Part shown: piece by piece, positions 1 through 8,426 of the stretch
Layout: each line of letters opens with the position of its first letter
How positions within the stretch are numbered: position 1 is the first letter of the stretch
Source of the DNA: Streptomyces sp. NBC_00083
Lineage (GTDB): Bacteria > Actinomycetota > Actinomycetes > Streptomycetales > Streptomycetaceae
Direction of reading: 5' to 3'
Assembly: GCF_026343295.1 (NCBI RefSeq)
Contig: NZ_JAPELY010000001.1
Location: 1,488,001 to 1,552,000, forward strand
DNA: 64,000 nucleotides
Made by a program: the position numbers and the translations under genes
Notes under the pieces: generated by a model
Database searches by the model: none
Seen by the model: the letters and a program-made list of their open reading frames with translations, nothing else
What the model was told of the DNA's origin: nothing

Positions 1-139
1 AGCCCTGGTAGATGACATGGACGTCGCTGGTGACGTCGGGGCCGGGCACGACCAGCACCCCGAAGACGCAGAGCAGCAGCAGATAGCGGGTCGCGGCCCA
101 GATGGCCACCACCGCGAGGGTGCGCCGGGGGATGCTCAT
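1..139 (-). CDS. N-terminus of a membrane glycosyltransferase, probably GT87-like (partial)
   Basis: The window cuts this minus-strand gene, leaving about 46 N-terminal codons. The ATG is at 137-139 and the protein begins MSIPRRTLAVVAIWAATRYL. Residues 7-31 form a hydrophobic segment that looks like a first membrane helix, followed by a short acidic extracytoplasmic-type stretch. It is divergent from the GT4 mannosyltransferase at 302. In Streptomyces a GT87-type polyprenol-phosphate-mannose-using membrane protein commonly sits here, so that is my inference. The visible fragment alone could belong to any polytopic membrane protein. Confidence 0.5.
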   Translation of the reverse strand, partial: MSIPRRTLAVVAIWAATRYLLLLCVFGVLVVPGPDVTSDVHVIYQG

Positions 140-301
140 GGTGTCCGTCTCGTCCTCGTATCGGGGCCGGGGAAGCAGCCATGATGCCCGGTGCGCGGAC
201 GCCCGGCCGGTCAGGCGCGGCGGCGCGCCCTCCGGTTCCGCGGCGCCGCCCCGCGAGCGGCCCCTCGGCTCCGCGGCCCCGGTTCGGTACTGTCGGCGGC
301 G

Positions 302-1444
302 ATGCACAAGACCTTGATCGTGACCAATGACTTCCCGCCGCGCCCCGGCGGGATCCAGGCGTTCCTGCACAACATGGCGCTGAGGCTCGATCCCGAGCGG
401 ATCGTCGTCTACGCCTCGACGTGGAAGCGGAGCCGCGAAGGCGTCGAGGCGACCGCCGCGTTCGACGCCGAGCAGCCGTTCACCGTCGTACGGGACCGCA
501 CGACGATGCTGCTGCCGACGCCCCGGGTCACCCGGCGCGCCGTCTCCCTGCTGCGTGAACACGGCTGCTCCTCGGTGTGGTTCGGCGCGGCGGCGCCGCT
601 CGGCCTCATGGGGCCCGCGCTGCGCAGGGCCGGAGCCGAACGTCTGGTGGCGACCACGCACGGGCATGAGGCGGGGTGGGCCCAACTGCCCGTCGCGCGG
701 CAGCTGTTGCGGCGGATCGGCGAGGGCACGGACACGATCACCTATCTCGGTGAGTACACCCGCTCCCGGATCGCGGGCGCGCTCACCCAGCAGGCAGCGG
801 CCCGCATGGTCCAACTCCCGCCCGGCGTCGACGAGAAGACCTTCCACCCCGGCTCGGGCGGCGCCGCGGTCCGCGCCCGGCTCGGCCTCACCGACCGGCC
901 CGTCGTGGTCTGCGTCTCGCGCCTGGTGCCGCGCAAGGGCCAGGACACGCTGATCCGCGCCATGCCGGAGATCCTCGCGCGGGTGCCGGACGCGGTGCTG
1001 CTCATCGTGGGGGGCGGCCCGTACGAGGCCGACCTGCGGGCGCTCGCGCTCGACACCGGGGTCTCGGCGTCGGTCCGCTTCACCGGGGCGGTGCCGTGGG
1101 CGGAGCTGCCCGCGCACTACGGCGCCGGTGACGTCTTCGCGATGCCGTGCCGTACGCGGCGCGGGGGCCTGGACGTCGAGGGCCTCGGCATCGTCTACCT
1201 GGAGGCATCCGCGACGGGTCTGCCGGTCGTGGCGGGCGACTCCGGGGGCGCGCCGGACGCGGTGCTCGACGGGGAGACGGGCTGGGTGGTGCGGGGTGAC
1301 TCCGCCGCGGATTCGGCGGAGCGGGTGGTGACTCTGCTTCAGGATTCCGCGCTGCGGGAGCGGATGGGGGAGCGGGGGCGGGCCTGGGTGGAGGAGAAGT
1401 GGCGCTGGGACCTCCTGGCGGAGAAGCTCCGCGCCCTCCTGTAA
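302..1444 (+). CDS. GT4-family glycosyltransferase, PimB'-like mannosyltransferase
   Basis: This 380-residue protein is a GT-B retaining glycosyltransferase of family GT4. The N-terminus MHKTLIVTNDFPPRPGGIQ carries the glycine-rich loop typical of the family. The C-terminal donor domain has VSRLVPRKGQD and the EX7E motif in EGLGIVYLEA. These features match the PimB'/MgtA group, which adds mannose from GDP-mannose to phosphatidylinositol mannosides or related glycolipids on the cytoplasmic membrane face. ATG 302 is chosen because homology begins there; the frame stays open upstream but that part is low-complexity Arg/Ala. It diverges from a membrane glycosyltransferase fragment, which fits envelope glycolipid synthesis. 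The exact acceptor cannot be read from sequence. Confidence 0.82.
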   Translation: MHKTLIVTNDFPPRPGGIQAFLHNMALRLDPERIVVYASTWKRSREGVEATAAFDAEQPFTVVRDRTTMLLPTPRVTRRAVSLLREHGCSSVWFGAAAPLGLMGPALRRAGAERLVATTHGHEAGWAQLPVARQLLRRIGEGTDTITYLGEYTRSRIAGALTQQAAARMVQLPPGVDEKTFHPGSGGAAVRARLGLTDRPVVVCVSRLVPRKGQDTLIRAMPEILARVPDAVLLIVGGGPYEADLRALALDTGVSASVRFTGAVPWAELPAHYGAGDVFAMPCRTRRGGLDVEGLGIVYLEASATGLPVVAGDSGGAPDAVLDGETGWVVRGDSAADSAERVVTLLQDSALRERMGERGRAWVEEKWRWDLLAEKLRALL

Positions 1445-2114
1445 CCAGTCGAGCGCCAACCCGCCCGGCGGCCCCCGGTGCCGCGTCGGCATGCACCCCT
1501 TCAGCCCGTCTTGCGCAGTTCCCCGCGCCCCTGGCCACTTGGTGCCGCGTCGGCATGCACCCCTTCAGCCTGTTTTGCGCAGTTCCCCGCGCCCCTGGGT
1601 GCGTTGGCCTTGGCGGCATGCCCAGACCTTGGCAGGGGGCCCCGTCGAGGCCACCTCAGCCTGTCCGGCGTTTGAGGACGAGCGCCCTTCAGGCGCGAAC
1701 GGGGTCTGGGGCGGAGCCCCAGGCTCCTGAACCCCAGCCCCTTTCCCCCGGAGGGTTTCGGGAAGGGGCTGGGGTGGGGCCTCCCCCGGGGTCTGGGGCG
1801 GAGCCCCAGCAACCCCCGGCCTTCGGGTGCGGACCGTGCCCGCGTCTCGCGCAGTTCCCCGCGCCCCTAGGTAGGTGACCCGGCATAGAGCCCGCCGCTC
1901 GCGCCCGCTGCGGCGGAGCCGCGTAATCGGCGCAGTCCCGCGCCGCTGAAGACGTAGGTGACCCGGCATCGAGCCCACCGCTCGCGCCCGCTGCGGCGGA
2001 GCCGCGTAATCGGCACAGCCCCGCGCCCGTGAAGACGTACGGCACCCGGCACCGAGCCCGCAGCCCGCGCCCGCCGCTGCGGAGCCGCGTAGACGGCGCA
2101 GCCCCGCCGCACGC
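1445..2114. repeat. Mosaic intergenic repeat block 1
   Basis: This 670-bp gap lies between convergent genes and is made of modules that recur near 29.7-30.3 kb and 42.1-42.6 kb. A 19-mer GCGCAGTTCCCCGCGCCCC occurs at 1513-1531, 1577-1595 and 1849-1867. A second module at about 1657-1730 combines a CCGGCGTTTGAGGACGAGCG core with a GGGGCGGAGCCCC hairpin. A third at about 1735-1850 carries the CGGAGGGTTTCGGGAAGGGG stretch. ATG-initiated frames through it are Ala/Arg/Pro-rich and overlap in all phases, so I do not call genes here. The short GGGGC-GGA-GCCCC hairpins could terminate transcription from either side. Confidence 0.85.
1871..2106. repeat. Tandem ~83-bp direct repeats within block 1
   Basis: Three consecutive units begin at 1871, 1954 and 2037. 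Units one and two are about 83 bp and nearly identical; unit three is diverged and shorter. Each starts GTAGGTGACCCGGCAT (GTACGGCACCCGGCAC in the third) and contains a TGCGGCGGAGCCGCGTA core with internal dyad symmetry. The same unit in reverse orientation can be recognised at about 29730-29940. Confidence 0.8.
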
Positions 2115-3911
2115 TCAGTGGGAGTAGATCGCCTCGATCTCCCCCGCGAAGTCCTTCGCCACAACATTCCGCTTCAGCTTCAGCGACGGCGTGATGTGTC
2201 CCGCCTCCTCCGTCAGCTGTGCCCCGAGGATGCGGAACTTGCGTACCGACTCCGCCTTGGAGACCGCCGCGTTCCCGTCGTCCACCGCCCGCTGCACCTC
2301 CGCGAGCAGCTCCGCGTCGTCGCGCAGCGAGATCGCCGTGGACCCCACGGGCTTGCCGTGCTCCTCGGCCCAGCGGCCGAGGAACTCCTCGTCCAGGGTG
2401 ATGAGCGCGCCGATGAACGGGCGCCCGTCGCCGACCACCATGCACTCCGCGACCAGCGCGTGCGCGCGGATGCGGTCCTCGATCACCGCGGGGGCGACGT
2501 TCTTGCCGCCCGCCGTCACGATGATCTCCTTCTTGCGGCCGGTGATCGCGAGGTAGCCGTCCTCGTCGAGGGTGCCGATGTCCCCGGTGTGGAACCAGCC
2601 GTCGGCCAGCGCCTCGGCGGTGGCGGCCTCGTTGTTCCAGTACCCCTGGAACAGGTGCTCGCCGTGGAGCAGCACCTCGCCGTCGTCCGCGATCCGTACC
2701 ACCGAACCCGGCAGCGGCTGCCCGACGGTGCCGATCTTCGGCCGGTCCCACGGGTTGAAGGCGGTCGCCGCGCAGGACTCGGTCAGGCCGTAGCCCTCCA
2801 GGACCGTGAAGCCGATGCCGCGGAAGAAGTGGCCGAGCCGCTCGCCCAGCGGCGCGCCGCCGGAGATCGCGTACTCGCCGCGCCCGCCGAGCACCGCGCG
2901 CAGCTTGCTGTAGACGAGCTTGTCGAAGACCTTGTGCTTGACGCGCAGGCCCACCGAGGGGCCGGCCTCCGTGCTGAGCGCCGTGCTGTAGGCGATCGCC
3001 GTGTTCGCGGCCCTGTCGAAGATCGCGCCCTTGCCGTCGGCCTGCGCCTTGGCGCGCGCCGAGTTGTACACCTTCTCGAAGACGCGCGGCACACCGAGGA
3101 TCAACGTCGGCCGGAACGAGGCGAGTTCATCGGTGAGGTTCTTGATGTCCGGGACGCAGCCGAGCTTGATCGGCGCCATCACCGAGGCCACCTCGACGAG
3201 CCGCCCGAAGACGTGTGCCGCCGGAAGGAAGAGCAGCACCGAACACTCGCCGGTGCGGAAGAGCGGCTTGAGCCGCTCCACCACGTTGCCGCACTCCGCG
3301 AAGAACGCGCGGTGGGTCAGCACACAGCCCTTGGGGCGGCCGGTGGTGCCGGAGGTGTAGACGATGGTGGCCGGGTCGTCGGCGTGCGCGGCGGACATCC
3401 GCTGGTCGAGCAGCTCGTCGGAGACGTCCGCGCCCATCGCGGTGAGCCGCTCCACGGCCGCGGCCTCGACCTCCCAGACGCTCTTGAGGGCGGGGAGCCC
3501 GGCCTGCACCGAGGAGACCGAGGCGTGGTGCGCCGGGGACTCGACGATGGCGAGGGTGGCGCCGGAGTCGCCGAGGATCCACTGGATCTGCTCGGGCGAG
3601 CTGGTCTCGTACACCGGCACGGTGACCGCGCCCGCGCTCCAGATCGCGAAGTCGATCAGCACCCACTCGTAACGGGTGCGCGACAGCAGGGCGACCCGGT
3701 CGCCCGCCTCGACGCCCGCGGCGATCAGGCCCTTGGCGACGGCGCGCACCTCGGTGAGGAACTGGCGGGCGGTGACATCGGCCCAGGCACCCGCGATCTT
3801 GCGGCCCATCACCGCGACATCGGGGTGCTGCGTGGCATTGCGGCGGATCAGATCCGTCAGGTTGCCGTCCGAAGGGACCTCGTACAGGGCCGGAAGGCTG
3901 AACTCGCGCAA
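2115..3911 (-). CDS. Long-chain fatty-acid-CoA ligase (AMP-forming)
   Basis: This 598-residue adenylate-forming enzyme activates long-chain fatty acids to acyl-CoA using ATP and CoA. The AMP-binding P-loop YTSGTTGRPKG is near residue 190, and the later GYGLTESCAATAF and GWFHTGDIGTLDEDG motifs carry the acyl-adenylate and hinge residues. Length fits the FadD15-type family of actinobacteria. The start is a TTG at 3911 preceded by a GAGGAG ribosome site. It is transcribed away from the metallophosphoesterase at 4188 and converges on the repeat block. A 12-bp perfect palindrome at 4044-4055 lies in its upstream region. Confidence 0.92.
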   Translation of the reverse strand: MREFSLPALYEVPSDGNLTDLIRRNATQHPDVAVMGRKIAGAWADVTARQFLTEVRAVAKGLIAAGVEAGDRVALLSRTRYEWVLIDFAIWSAGAVTVPVYETSSPEQIQWILGDSGATLAIVESPAHHASVSSVQAGLPALKSVWEVEAAAVERLTAMGADVSDELLDQRMSAAHADDPATIVYTSGTTGRPKGCVLTHRAFFAECGNVVERLKPLFRTGECSVLLFLPAAHVFGRLVEVASVMAPIKLGCVPDIKNLTDELASFRPTLILGVPRVFEKVYNSARAKAQADGKGAIFDRAANTAIAYSTALSTEAGPSVGLRVKHKVFDKLVYSKLRAVLGGRGEYAISGGAPLGERLGHFFRGIGFTVLEGYGLTESCAATAFNPWDRPKIGTVGQPLPGSVVRIADDGEVLLHGEHLFQGYWNNEAATAEALADGWFHTGDIGTLDEDGYLAITGRKKEIIVTAGGKNVAPAVIEDRIRAHALVAECMVVGDGRPFIGALITLDEEFLGRWAEEHGKPVGSTAISLRDDAELLAEVQRAVDDGNAAVSKAESVRKFRILGAQLTEEAGHITPSLKLKRNVVAKDFAGEIEAIYSH

Positions 3912-4043
3912 GACTGCTGCTCCTCATCGGGCGCCGGCGCCACGGCTCTGTGTGATGCACCGGCTGCGGTCCAAGATCGGGCAGGTGCCCGGCGGATCCG
4001 TGGGGGGCGGAACTCTCCGAGCACGACTGGACTGCCCGGACGT

Positions 4044-4055
4044 TACCCATGGGTA
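4044..4055. promoter_or_regulatory. Candidate operator palindrome TACCCATGGGTA
   Basis: A perfect 12-bp palindrome lies in the 276-bp divergent region, 133 bp upstream of the acyl-CoA ligase start and 133 bp upstream of the metallophosphoesterase start. A TTGACA hexamer is at 4107-4112 on the plus strand but no well-spaced -10 follows. It may be a repressor site; no protein can be assigned. Confidence 0.35.
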
Positions 4056-4187
4056 GTGGGTTCCCGATAGGGGGTTCTGGCCAGATGTTCGGTGCGTCAC
4101 ACAACTTTGACACTGCTTCGCGCACAGTAGTCCACACCTTTGACCACTCGGAAGTAACCGCAGGTCCGACGCCCTAAGGTGGCTCCC

Positions 4188-4949
4188 ATGCGAGTTCATG
4201 TGGTCAGTGACGTGCACGGGAACGCCGAGGGCCTGGCCCGAGCCGGCGACGGCGCGGACGCGCTGGTCTGCCTGGGTGACCTGGTCCTCTTCCTCGACTA
4301 CGCCGACCACTCCCGCGGCATCTTCCCCGACCTCTTCGGCGTGGAGAACGCCCACCGGATCGTCGCCCTGCGCACCGCGCGCCGCTTCGACGAGGCCCGT
4401 GACCTGGGCCGCTCGCTCTGGGCCGGCCTCGACCGCGAGGCCGCCATCGAGGCCGCGGTGCGCCGCCAGTACGCCGAGCTGTTCGCCGCCTTCCCCACCC
4501 CGACGTACGCCACGTACGGCAACGTCGACATGCCGGACCTCTGGCCGCAGTACGCGGGGCCGGGCACCACCGTCCTCGACGGCCAGCGCATCGAGATGGC
4601 CGGGCGTGTCTTCGGCTTCGTCGGCGGCGGGCTGCCCACCCCGATGCGCACCCCCTACGAGATCTCCGACGAGGAGTACGCCGCCAAGGTCGAGGCGCTC
4701 GGCGAGGTCGACGTGCTCTGCTCGCACATCCCGCCCGAGGTCCCCGAGCTGGTCTACGACACCGTCGCGCGCCGCTTCGAGCGCGGCTCGCGCGCCCTGC
4801 TCGCGGCGATCAGGAAGACCCGGCCCCGCTACTCCCTCTTCGGCCACGTCCACCAGCCGCTCGCGCGCCGGATGCGGATCGGCCGCACCGAGTGCGTGAA
4901 CGTCGGCCACTTCGCGGCCACCTCACGGCCCTTCGCGCTGGAGTGGTGA
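4188..4949 (+). CDS. Calcineurin-like metallophosphoesterase
   Basis: This 253-residue protein has the metallophosphoesterase signature in order: VSDVHGN at the N-terminus (D8 and H10), a GDLV motif, YGNVDMPD in the middle, CSHIP, and GHVHQP near the C-terminus. Together these supply the two-metal site for phosphodiester or phosphomonoester hydrolysis. ATG 4188 is chosen because AAGGTGG lies six bases upstream; a GTG at 4179 in frame would swallow that ribosome site. Length and compact build fit the Icc/YfcE-like cytosolic group. The substrate is not evident. Confidence 0.85.
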   Translation: MRVHVVSDVHGNAEGLARAGDGADALVCLGDLVLFLDYADHSRGIFPDLFGVENAHRIVALRTARRFDEARDLGRSLWAGLDREAAIEAAVRRQYAELFAAFPTPTYATYGNVDMPDLWPQYAGPGTTVLDGQRIEMAGRVFGFVGGGLPTPMRTPYEISDEEYAAKVEALGEVDVLCSHIPPEVPELVYDTVARRFERGSRALLAAIRKTRPRYSLFGHVHQPLARRMRIGRTECVNVGHFAATSRPFALEW

Positions 4950-5140
4950 GCCGGCCCCCGGCCCCGCGCCTCCCGCGCCGATCCGGCCACCCCACGGCCC
5001 CCGCCCCCGTGGGGTGACCCGGCCACTGGACCGGCCACCGGCCCGTACGCGATAGCCTGCACACACCTCCCCAACGCCGTCGGCCCCGCCGGGCGGGGGA
5101 GTCGCAGACCCACGGACCGCGCACTGGAGGAGCCACGACG

Positions 5141-5620
5141 ATGGCGGAACACACCAGCTCGTCTATCACCATCGAGGCGGCCCCCGCCGACGTCATGGGA
5201 GTGATCGCGGACTTCGCCCGCTACCCGGAGTGGACCGGCGAGGTGAAGGAGGCCGAGGTGCTCTCCACCGACGCCGCGGGCCACGCCGAGAAGGTACGGC
5301 TGCTGCTCGACGCGGGCGCCATCAAGGACGACCACACCCTCGCCTACACCTGGCAGGGCTCCACGGTCAGCTGGACGCTGGTCAAGTCCCAGATGCTGCG
5401 CACCCTCGACGGCTCGTACACCCTCGCCGACGCCCCCGGCGGACAGACCGAGGTCACCTACCGGCTGACCGTCGACGTCAAGATCCCGATGCTCGGCATG
5501 ATCAAGCGCAAGGCCGAGAAGGTCATCATCGACCGCGCCCTGGCCGGACTGAAGAAGCGCGTCGAGAGCGGCCCCGGCGAGGCGCCCGCCGGTCCCGCCG
5601 ACGGGGCCGAGAAGCTCTAG
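5141..5620 (+). CDS. SRPBCC (START/Bet v1-like) superfamily protein
   Basis: This 159-residue protein begins MAEHTSSSITIEAAPADVMG and continues with FARYPEWTGEVKEAEVLS, the pattern of actinobacterial cyclase/dehydrase-type SRPBCC proteins. These bind hydrophobic ligands in a helix-grip fold. A GGAGGAG ribosome site stands before the ATG. The stop is only two bases before the GTG of the ArsA-like gene at 5623, so the two are co-transcribed and probably translationally coupled. Because this copy stands outside any polyketide cluster, a ligand-binding or lipid-handling role is more likely than aromatic cyclisation. Function unknown. Confidence 0.8.
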   Translation: MAEHTSSSITIEAAPADVMGVIADFARYPEWTGEVKEAEVLSTDAAGHAEKVRLLLDAGAIKDDHTLAYTWQGSTVSWTLVKSQMLRTLDGSYTLADAPGGQTEVTYRLTVDVKIPMLGMIKRKAEKVIIDRALAGLKKRVESGPGEAPAGPADGAEKL

Positions 5621-5622
5621 AC

Positions 5623-6753
5623 GTGCGCACGGTCCTCGTCACCGGCCCCGGCGGCGCGGGCCGCACCACCGTCGCGGCGGCGACCGCACTCGCCGCCGCC
5701 CGCCGCGGCACCCGCGTCACGCTGCTGACCCCGGACCGGCTCCCCGGCGACCTCGCCGGCGTCACCGTGCGGCGCATCGACGCGGCGGCCCACTTCCGCG
5801 CCGAACTCCTCGCCTTCCAGGACCGCGCGGGCGCCGCCCTCGACCTGCTCGGCGCCTCCCGCCTCGACGCCGAGGAACTCACCGAACTCCCCGGCGCCGA
5901 ACAGTTCGCCCTGCTCAGCGCCGTACGCGAGGCCGCCGCCGAAGAGCCCGGCCTGCTCGTCGTGGACCTGCCGCCGGCCGACCGTGCTCTTGCCACGCTC
6001 GCCCTGCCCGAGCAGCTGCGCCGCTATCTGCGCCGGCTCCTGCCGCCCGAACGCCAGGCCGCCCGCTCGCTGCGCCCGGTCCTCGCCCAGCTCGCCGGGG
6101 TGCCGATGCCCGCGCAGTGGCTGTACGAGACCGCCGCGCGCTGGGACCTCGAACTGGCCGCCGTGCAGGCCGTGATCGAGGACCCGGGCACGACCGTACG
6201 GCTCGTGGCGGAGCCCGGCCCCGCCGCCACCGACGCCCTGCGCACCGCGCGGCTCGGCCTCGCCGTGCACGGACTCGCCCTCGACGCCGTGGTCGCCAAC
6301 CGGCTGCTGCCCGCCGAGACCCCCGACCCCTGGCTCGCCGGGCTCGTCGCCCAGCAGCGCAAACACCTGGCCGAGCTGGCCGACGACTACCCCGCCGTGT
6401 GGGAGGTCGCGCACCTCGGCCGCGATCCGCGCGGCGACGACGACCTGGAGCTCCTCGGTCCCGGATCCGGCCCCGACGGGCCGCCGGCCGCCGCTCCGCG
6501 GTGGACCGTCACCGACCGGCTCGACCAGGACGACGTCCTGGTGTGGAGCCTGCCGCTGCCCGGCGCCGTGAAGGACGGCCTCGCGCTGGTGCGGCGCGGC
6601 GACGAACTCCTGCTCACCGTCGGCCCGTTCCGCCGGATCGTGCCGCTGCCGTCCGCGCTGCGCCGCTGCACCGTCACCGGGGCCGGCCTCCACGACGGCG
6701 TGCTGGAGATCCGCTGCGCCCCCGATCCCGGGCTGTGGCCCCGCGGAGGCTGA
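5623..6753 (+). CDS. ArsA/Get3-like protein with a degenerate P-loop
   Basis: This 376-residue protein starts VRTVLVTGPGGAGRTTVAAA. That is the place and shape of the deviant Walker A of ArsA/Get3 ATPases, normally GKGGVGKTT, but both signature lysines are replaced (P for the first, R for the second). A VVDLPPADRAL segment near residue 110 and the C-terminal part resemble the anion-transporting ATPase family. Without the lysines nucleotide hydrolysis may be lost or altered. The GTG start is two bases after the SRPBCC stop. No arsenic genes are nearby, so arsenite transport is unlikely. Confidence 0.72.
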   Translation: MRTVLVTGPGGAGRTTVAAATALAAARRGTRVTLLTPDRLPGDLAGVTVRRIDAAAHFRAELLAFQDRAGAALDLLGASRLDAEELTELPGAEQFALLSAVREAAAEEPGLLVVDLPPADRALATLALPEQLRRYLRRLLPPERQAARSLRPVLAQLAGVPMPAQWLYETAARWDLELAAVQAVIEDPGTTVRLVAEPGPAATDALRTARLGLAVHGLALDAVVANRLLPAETPDPWLAGLVAQQRKHLAELADDYPAVWEVAHLGRDPRGDDDLELLGPGSGPDGPPAAAPRWTVTDRLDQDDVLVWSLPLPGAVKDGLALVRRGDELLLTVGPFRRIVPLPSALRRCTVTGAGLHDGVLEIRCAPDPGLWPRGG

Positions 6754-6795
6754 ACGCGGTACCCCCGTTCGGGTAACGTCGAAGGAAACACCACC

Positions 6796-7257
6796 GTGGA
6801 AAACCAGCCGCTGGAGTCCGCCATGAGCGAAGCCACCGAGCGCCCCGCACCCGACGCGGATGCCTGGGCCGACGCCTGCGCCGAGGACCTGGCCGCCGAG
6901 AAGGAGCGCCTGCGCGCCGAGTACGGCACCCCGCCGGGGTCCGCCGCCGAGGAGCTGCGCAAGCTGTTCGAGGCCGTGACCGACAAGGTCGGCGGGCTCC
7001 TCGCGGGCCCGGCGGGCCTGTCCGGCATGGCGGCCCAGGGCGCCGTGCAGCAGTTGATCAGCCAGGCGAAGTCGGCCGTCGAGCCCGTCATCGAGCGCAA
7101 CCCCGAGGTCTTCGACCACCTGGCCGCCGCCGGTGGCGAGCTGCTCGCCGCCTACCGCTCCGCCGTCGAGGGCCACGAGCGGCGCTGGACGTCCGGCGAG
7201 GCGGGGAGCAAGGGCGACGAGGGCCCCGGCCCCACCGAGCACATCGACCTCGACTGA
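6796..7257 (+). CDS. DUF5304-type small acidic protein upstream of glkA (SCO2127-like)
   Basis: This 153-residue protein is acidic and predicted helical, with AWADACAEDLAAEKERLR followed by an amphipathic segment EELRKLFEAVTDKVGGLL. The GTG at 6796 follows GAAGGAA at suitable spacing. It lies directly before glkA on the same strand. In S. coelicolor the equivalent small gene (SCO2127 as I recall it) has been linked to glucose repression and reported to interact with the BldKB lipoprotein. That is literature memory, not something the sequence shows. It has no catalytic motif that I recognise. Confidence 0.72.
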   Translation: MENQPLESAMSEATERPAPDADAWADACAEDLAAEKERLRAEYGTPPGSAAEELRKLFEAVTDKVGGLLAGPAGLSGMAAQGAVQQLISQAKSAVEPVIERNPEVFDHLAAAGGELLAAYRSAVEGHERRWTSGEAGSKGDEGPGPTEHIDLD

Positions 7258-7395
7258 GCCCCTGGTCCGGCGGAACGGCGGGCCGTTCCCCCACCCCGGT
7301 CTCACCCCCCGGACGCGGGCGGACGCGGCACGCTGGATGCCGCCCCGCCTCGGGTACGGTTGGCCGTAGCGGGGCTCGACCGAACTGAGGGATTC

Positions 7396-8349
7396 ATGGG
7401 ACTCACCATCGGTGTCGATATCGGCGGCACGAAGATCGCGGCGGGCGTGGTCGACGAGGAGGGCAACATCCTCTCGACCCACAAGGTGCCGACTCCCGGC
7501 ACGCCCGATGCCATCGTGGACGCGATCGCCTCGGCCGTCGACGGCGCACGCGCCGGACACGAGATCGTGGGCGTGGGCATCGGGGCCGCCGGTTACGTCA
7601 ACCGGCAGCGGTCCACCGTCTACTTCGCGCCCAACATCGACTGGCGTCAGGAACCGCTGAAGGAGAAGGTCGAGCAGCGCGTCGGCCTCCCCGTCGTCGT
7701 CGAGAACGACGCCAACGCGGCCGCCTGGGGCGAGTACCGCTTCGGCGCCGGCAAGGGGCACCGCAACGTCATCTGCATCACGCTCGGCACCGGCCTCGGC
7801 GGCGGCATCATCATCGGCAACAAGCTGCGCCGCGGCCACTTCGGCGTGGCCGCCGAGTTCGGCCACATCCGGATGGTGCCGGACGGCCTGCTGTGCGGCT
7901 GCGGCAGCCAGGGCTGCTGGGAGCAGTACGCCTCCGGCCGCGCCCTGGTCCGCTACGCCAAGCAGCGCGCCAACGCCACCCCCGAACGCGCCGAGTTCCT
8001 GCTCGGCCTGGGCGACGGCACCCCCGAGGGCATCGAGGGCAAGCACATCTCGATGGCCGCGCGGCAGGGCGACCCGGTCGCGGTCGACTCCTACCGCGAG
8101 CTGGCGCGCTGGGCCGGCGCTGGGCTGGCCGACCTGGCCTCGCTCTTCGACCCGTCGGCGTTCATCGTCGGCGGCGGGCTCTCGGACGAGGGCGAGCTGG
8201 TGCTCGACCCGATCCGCAAGTCCTACAAGCGCTGGCTGGTCGGCGGGAACTGGCGTCCGGTGGCCGACGTCATCGCGGCCCAGCTCGGCAACAAGGCCGG
8301 CCTGGTCGGCGCCGCCGACCTCGCCCGCCAGCCCGACCCGATCATGTAG
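7396..8349 (+). CDS. glkA: ROK-family glucokinase
   Basis: This 317-residue kinase phosphorylates glucose to glucose-6-phosphate with ATP and, in Streptomyces, is required for glucose repression. It begins MGLTIGVDIGGTKIAAGVVD (phosphate 1 loop), has ENDANAAAWGEYRFGAG with the catalytic Asp, the GTGLGGGI phosphate 2 loop, and the ROK zinc motif CGCGSQGCWEQ. Length equals that of S. coelicolor GlkA. ATG 7396 is preceded by TGAGGGA; in-frame codons further upstream lie outside the homology. A perfect 14-bp stem follows at 8372, so transcription probably ends after this gene. Confidence 0.96.
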   Translation: MGLTIGVDIGGTKIAAGVVDEEGNILSTHKVPTPGTPDAIVDAIASAVDGARAGHEIVGVGIGAAGYVNRQRSTVYFAPNIDWRQEPLKEKVEQRVGLPVVVENDANAAAWGEYRFGAGKGHRNVICITLGTGLGGGIIIGNKLRRGHFGVAAEFGHIRMVPDGLLCGCGSQGCWEQYASGRALVRYAKQRANATPERAEFLLGLGDGTPEGIEGKHISMAARQGDPVAVDSYRELARWAGAGLADLASLFDPSAFIVGGGLSDEGELVLDPIRKSYKRWLVGGNWRPVADVIAAQLGNKAGLVGAADLARQPDPIM

Positions 8350-8371
8350 CAACACCCGGCCCACACCGTAG

Positions 8372-8412
8372 GACAGCGCCCGCCGTTCCTCCCCGGACCG
8401 GCGGGCGCTGTC
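8372..8412 (+). terminator. Intrinsic terminator after glkA
   Basis: GACAGCGCCCGCCG at 8372-8385 pairs perfectly with CGGCGGGCGCTGTC at 8399-8412, leaving a 13-base loop. It begins 23 bases after the glkA stop and ends 14 bases before the next start. There is no U-tract, which is normal for Streptomyces terminators. Confidence 0.85.
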
Positions 8413-8426
8413 ATACGTTGTGGGCC

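Noticed and set aside
1399..1878. Overlapping small frames in the repeat block, including a 159-residue Pro/Ala-rich one
   Set aside because: They exist in several phases at once over dispersed repeats and carry no domain or ribosome site.
5141..5620. Aromatic polyketide cyclase
   Set aside because: The SRPBCC protein stands alone without ketosynthase or ACP genes, so a polyketide role is not supported.
5623..6753. Arsenical pump ATPase
   Set aside because: P-loop lysines are absent and there is no arsB, arsR or arsC nearby.
5617..8364. A 915-residue open frame on the minus strand antisense to the ArsA-like, DUF5304 and glkA genes
   Set aside because: It is a shadow of well-supported genes on the plus strand; composition is Gly/Ala/Val/Arg/Glu-rich with no domain, as expected for antisense frames at this GC content.
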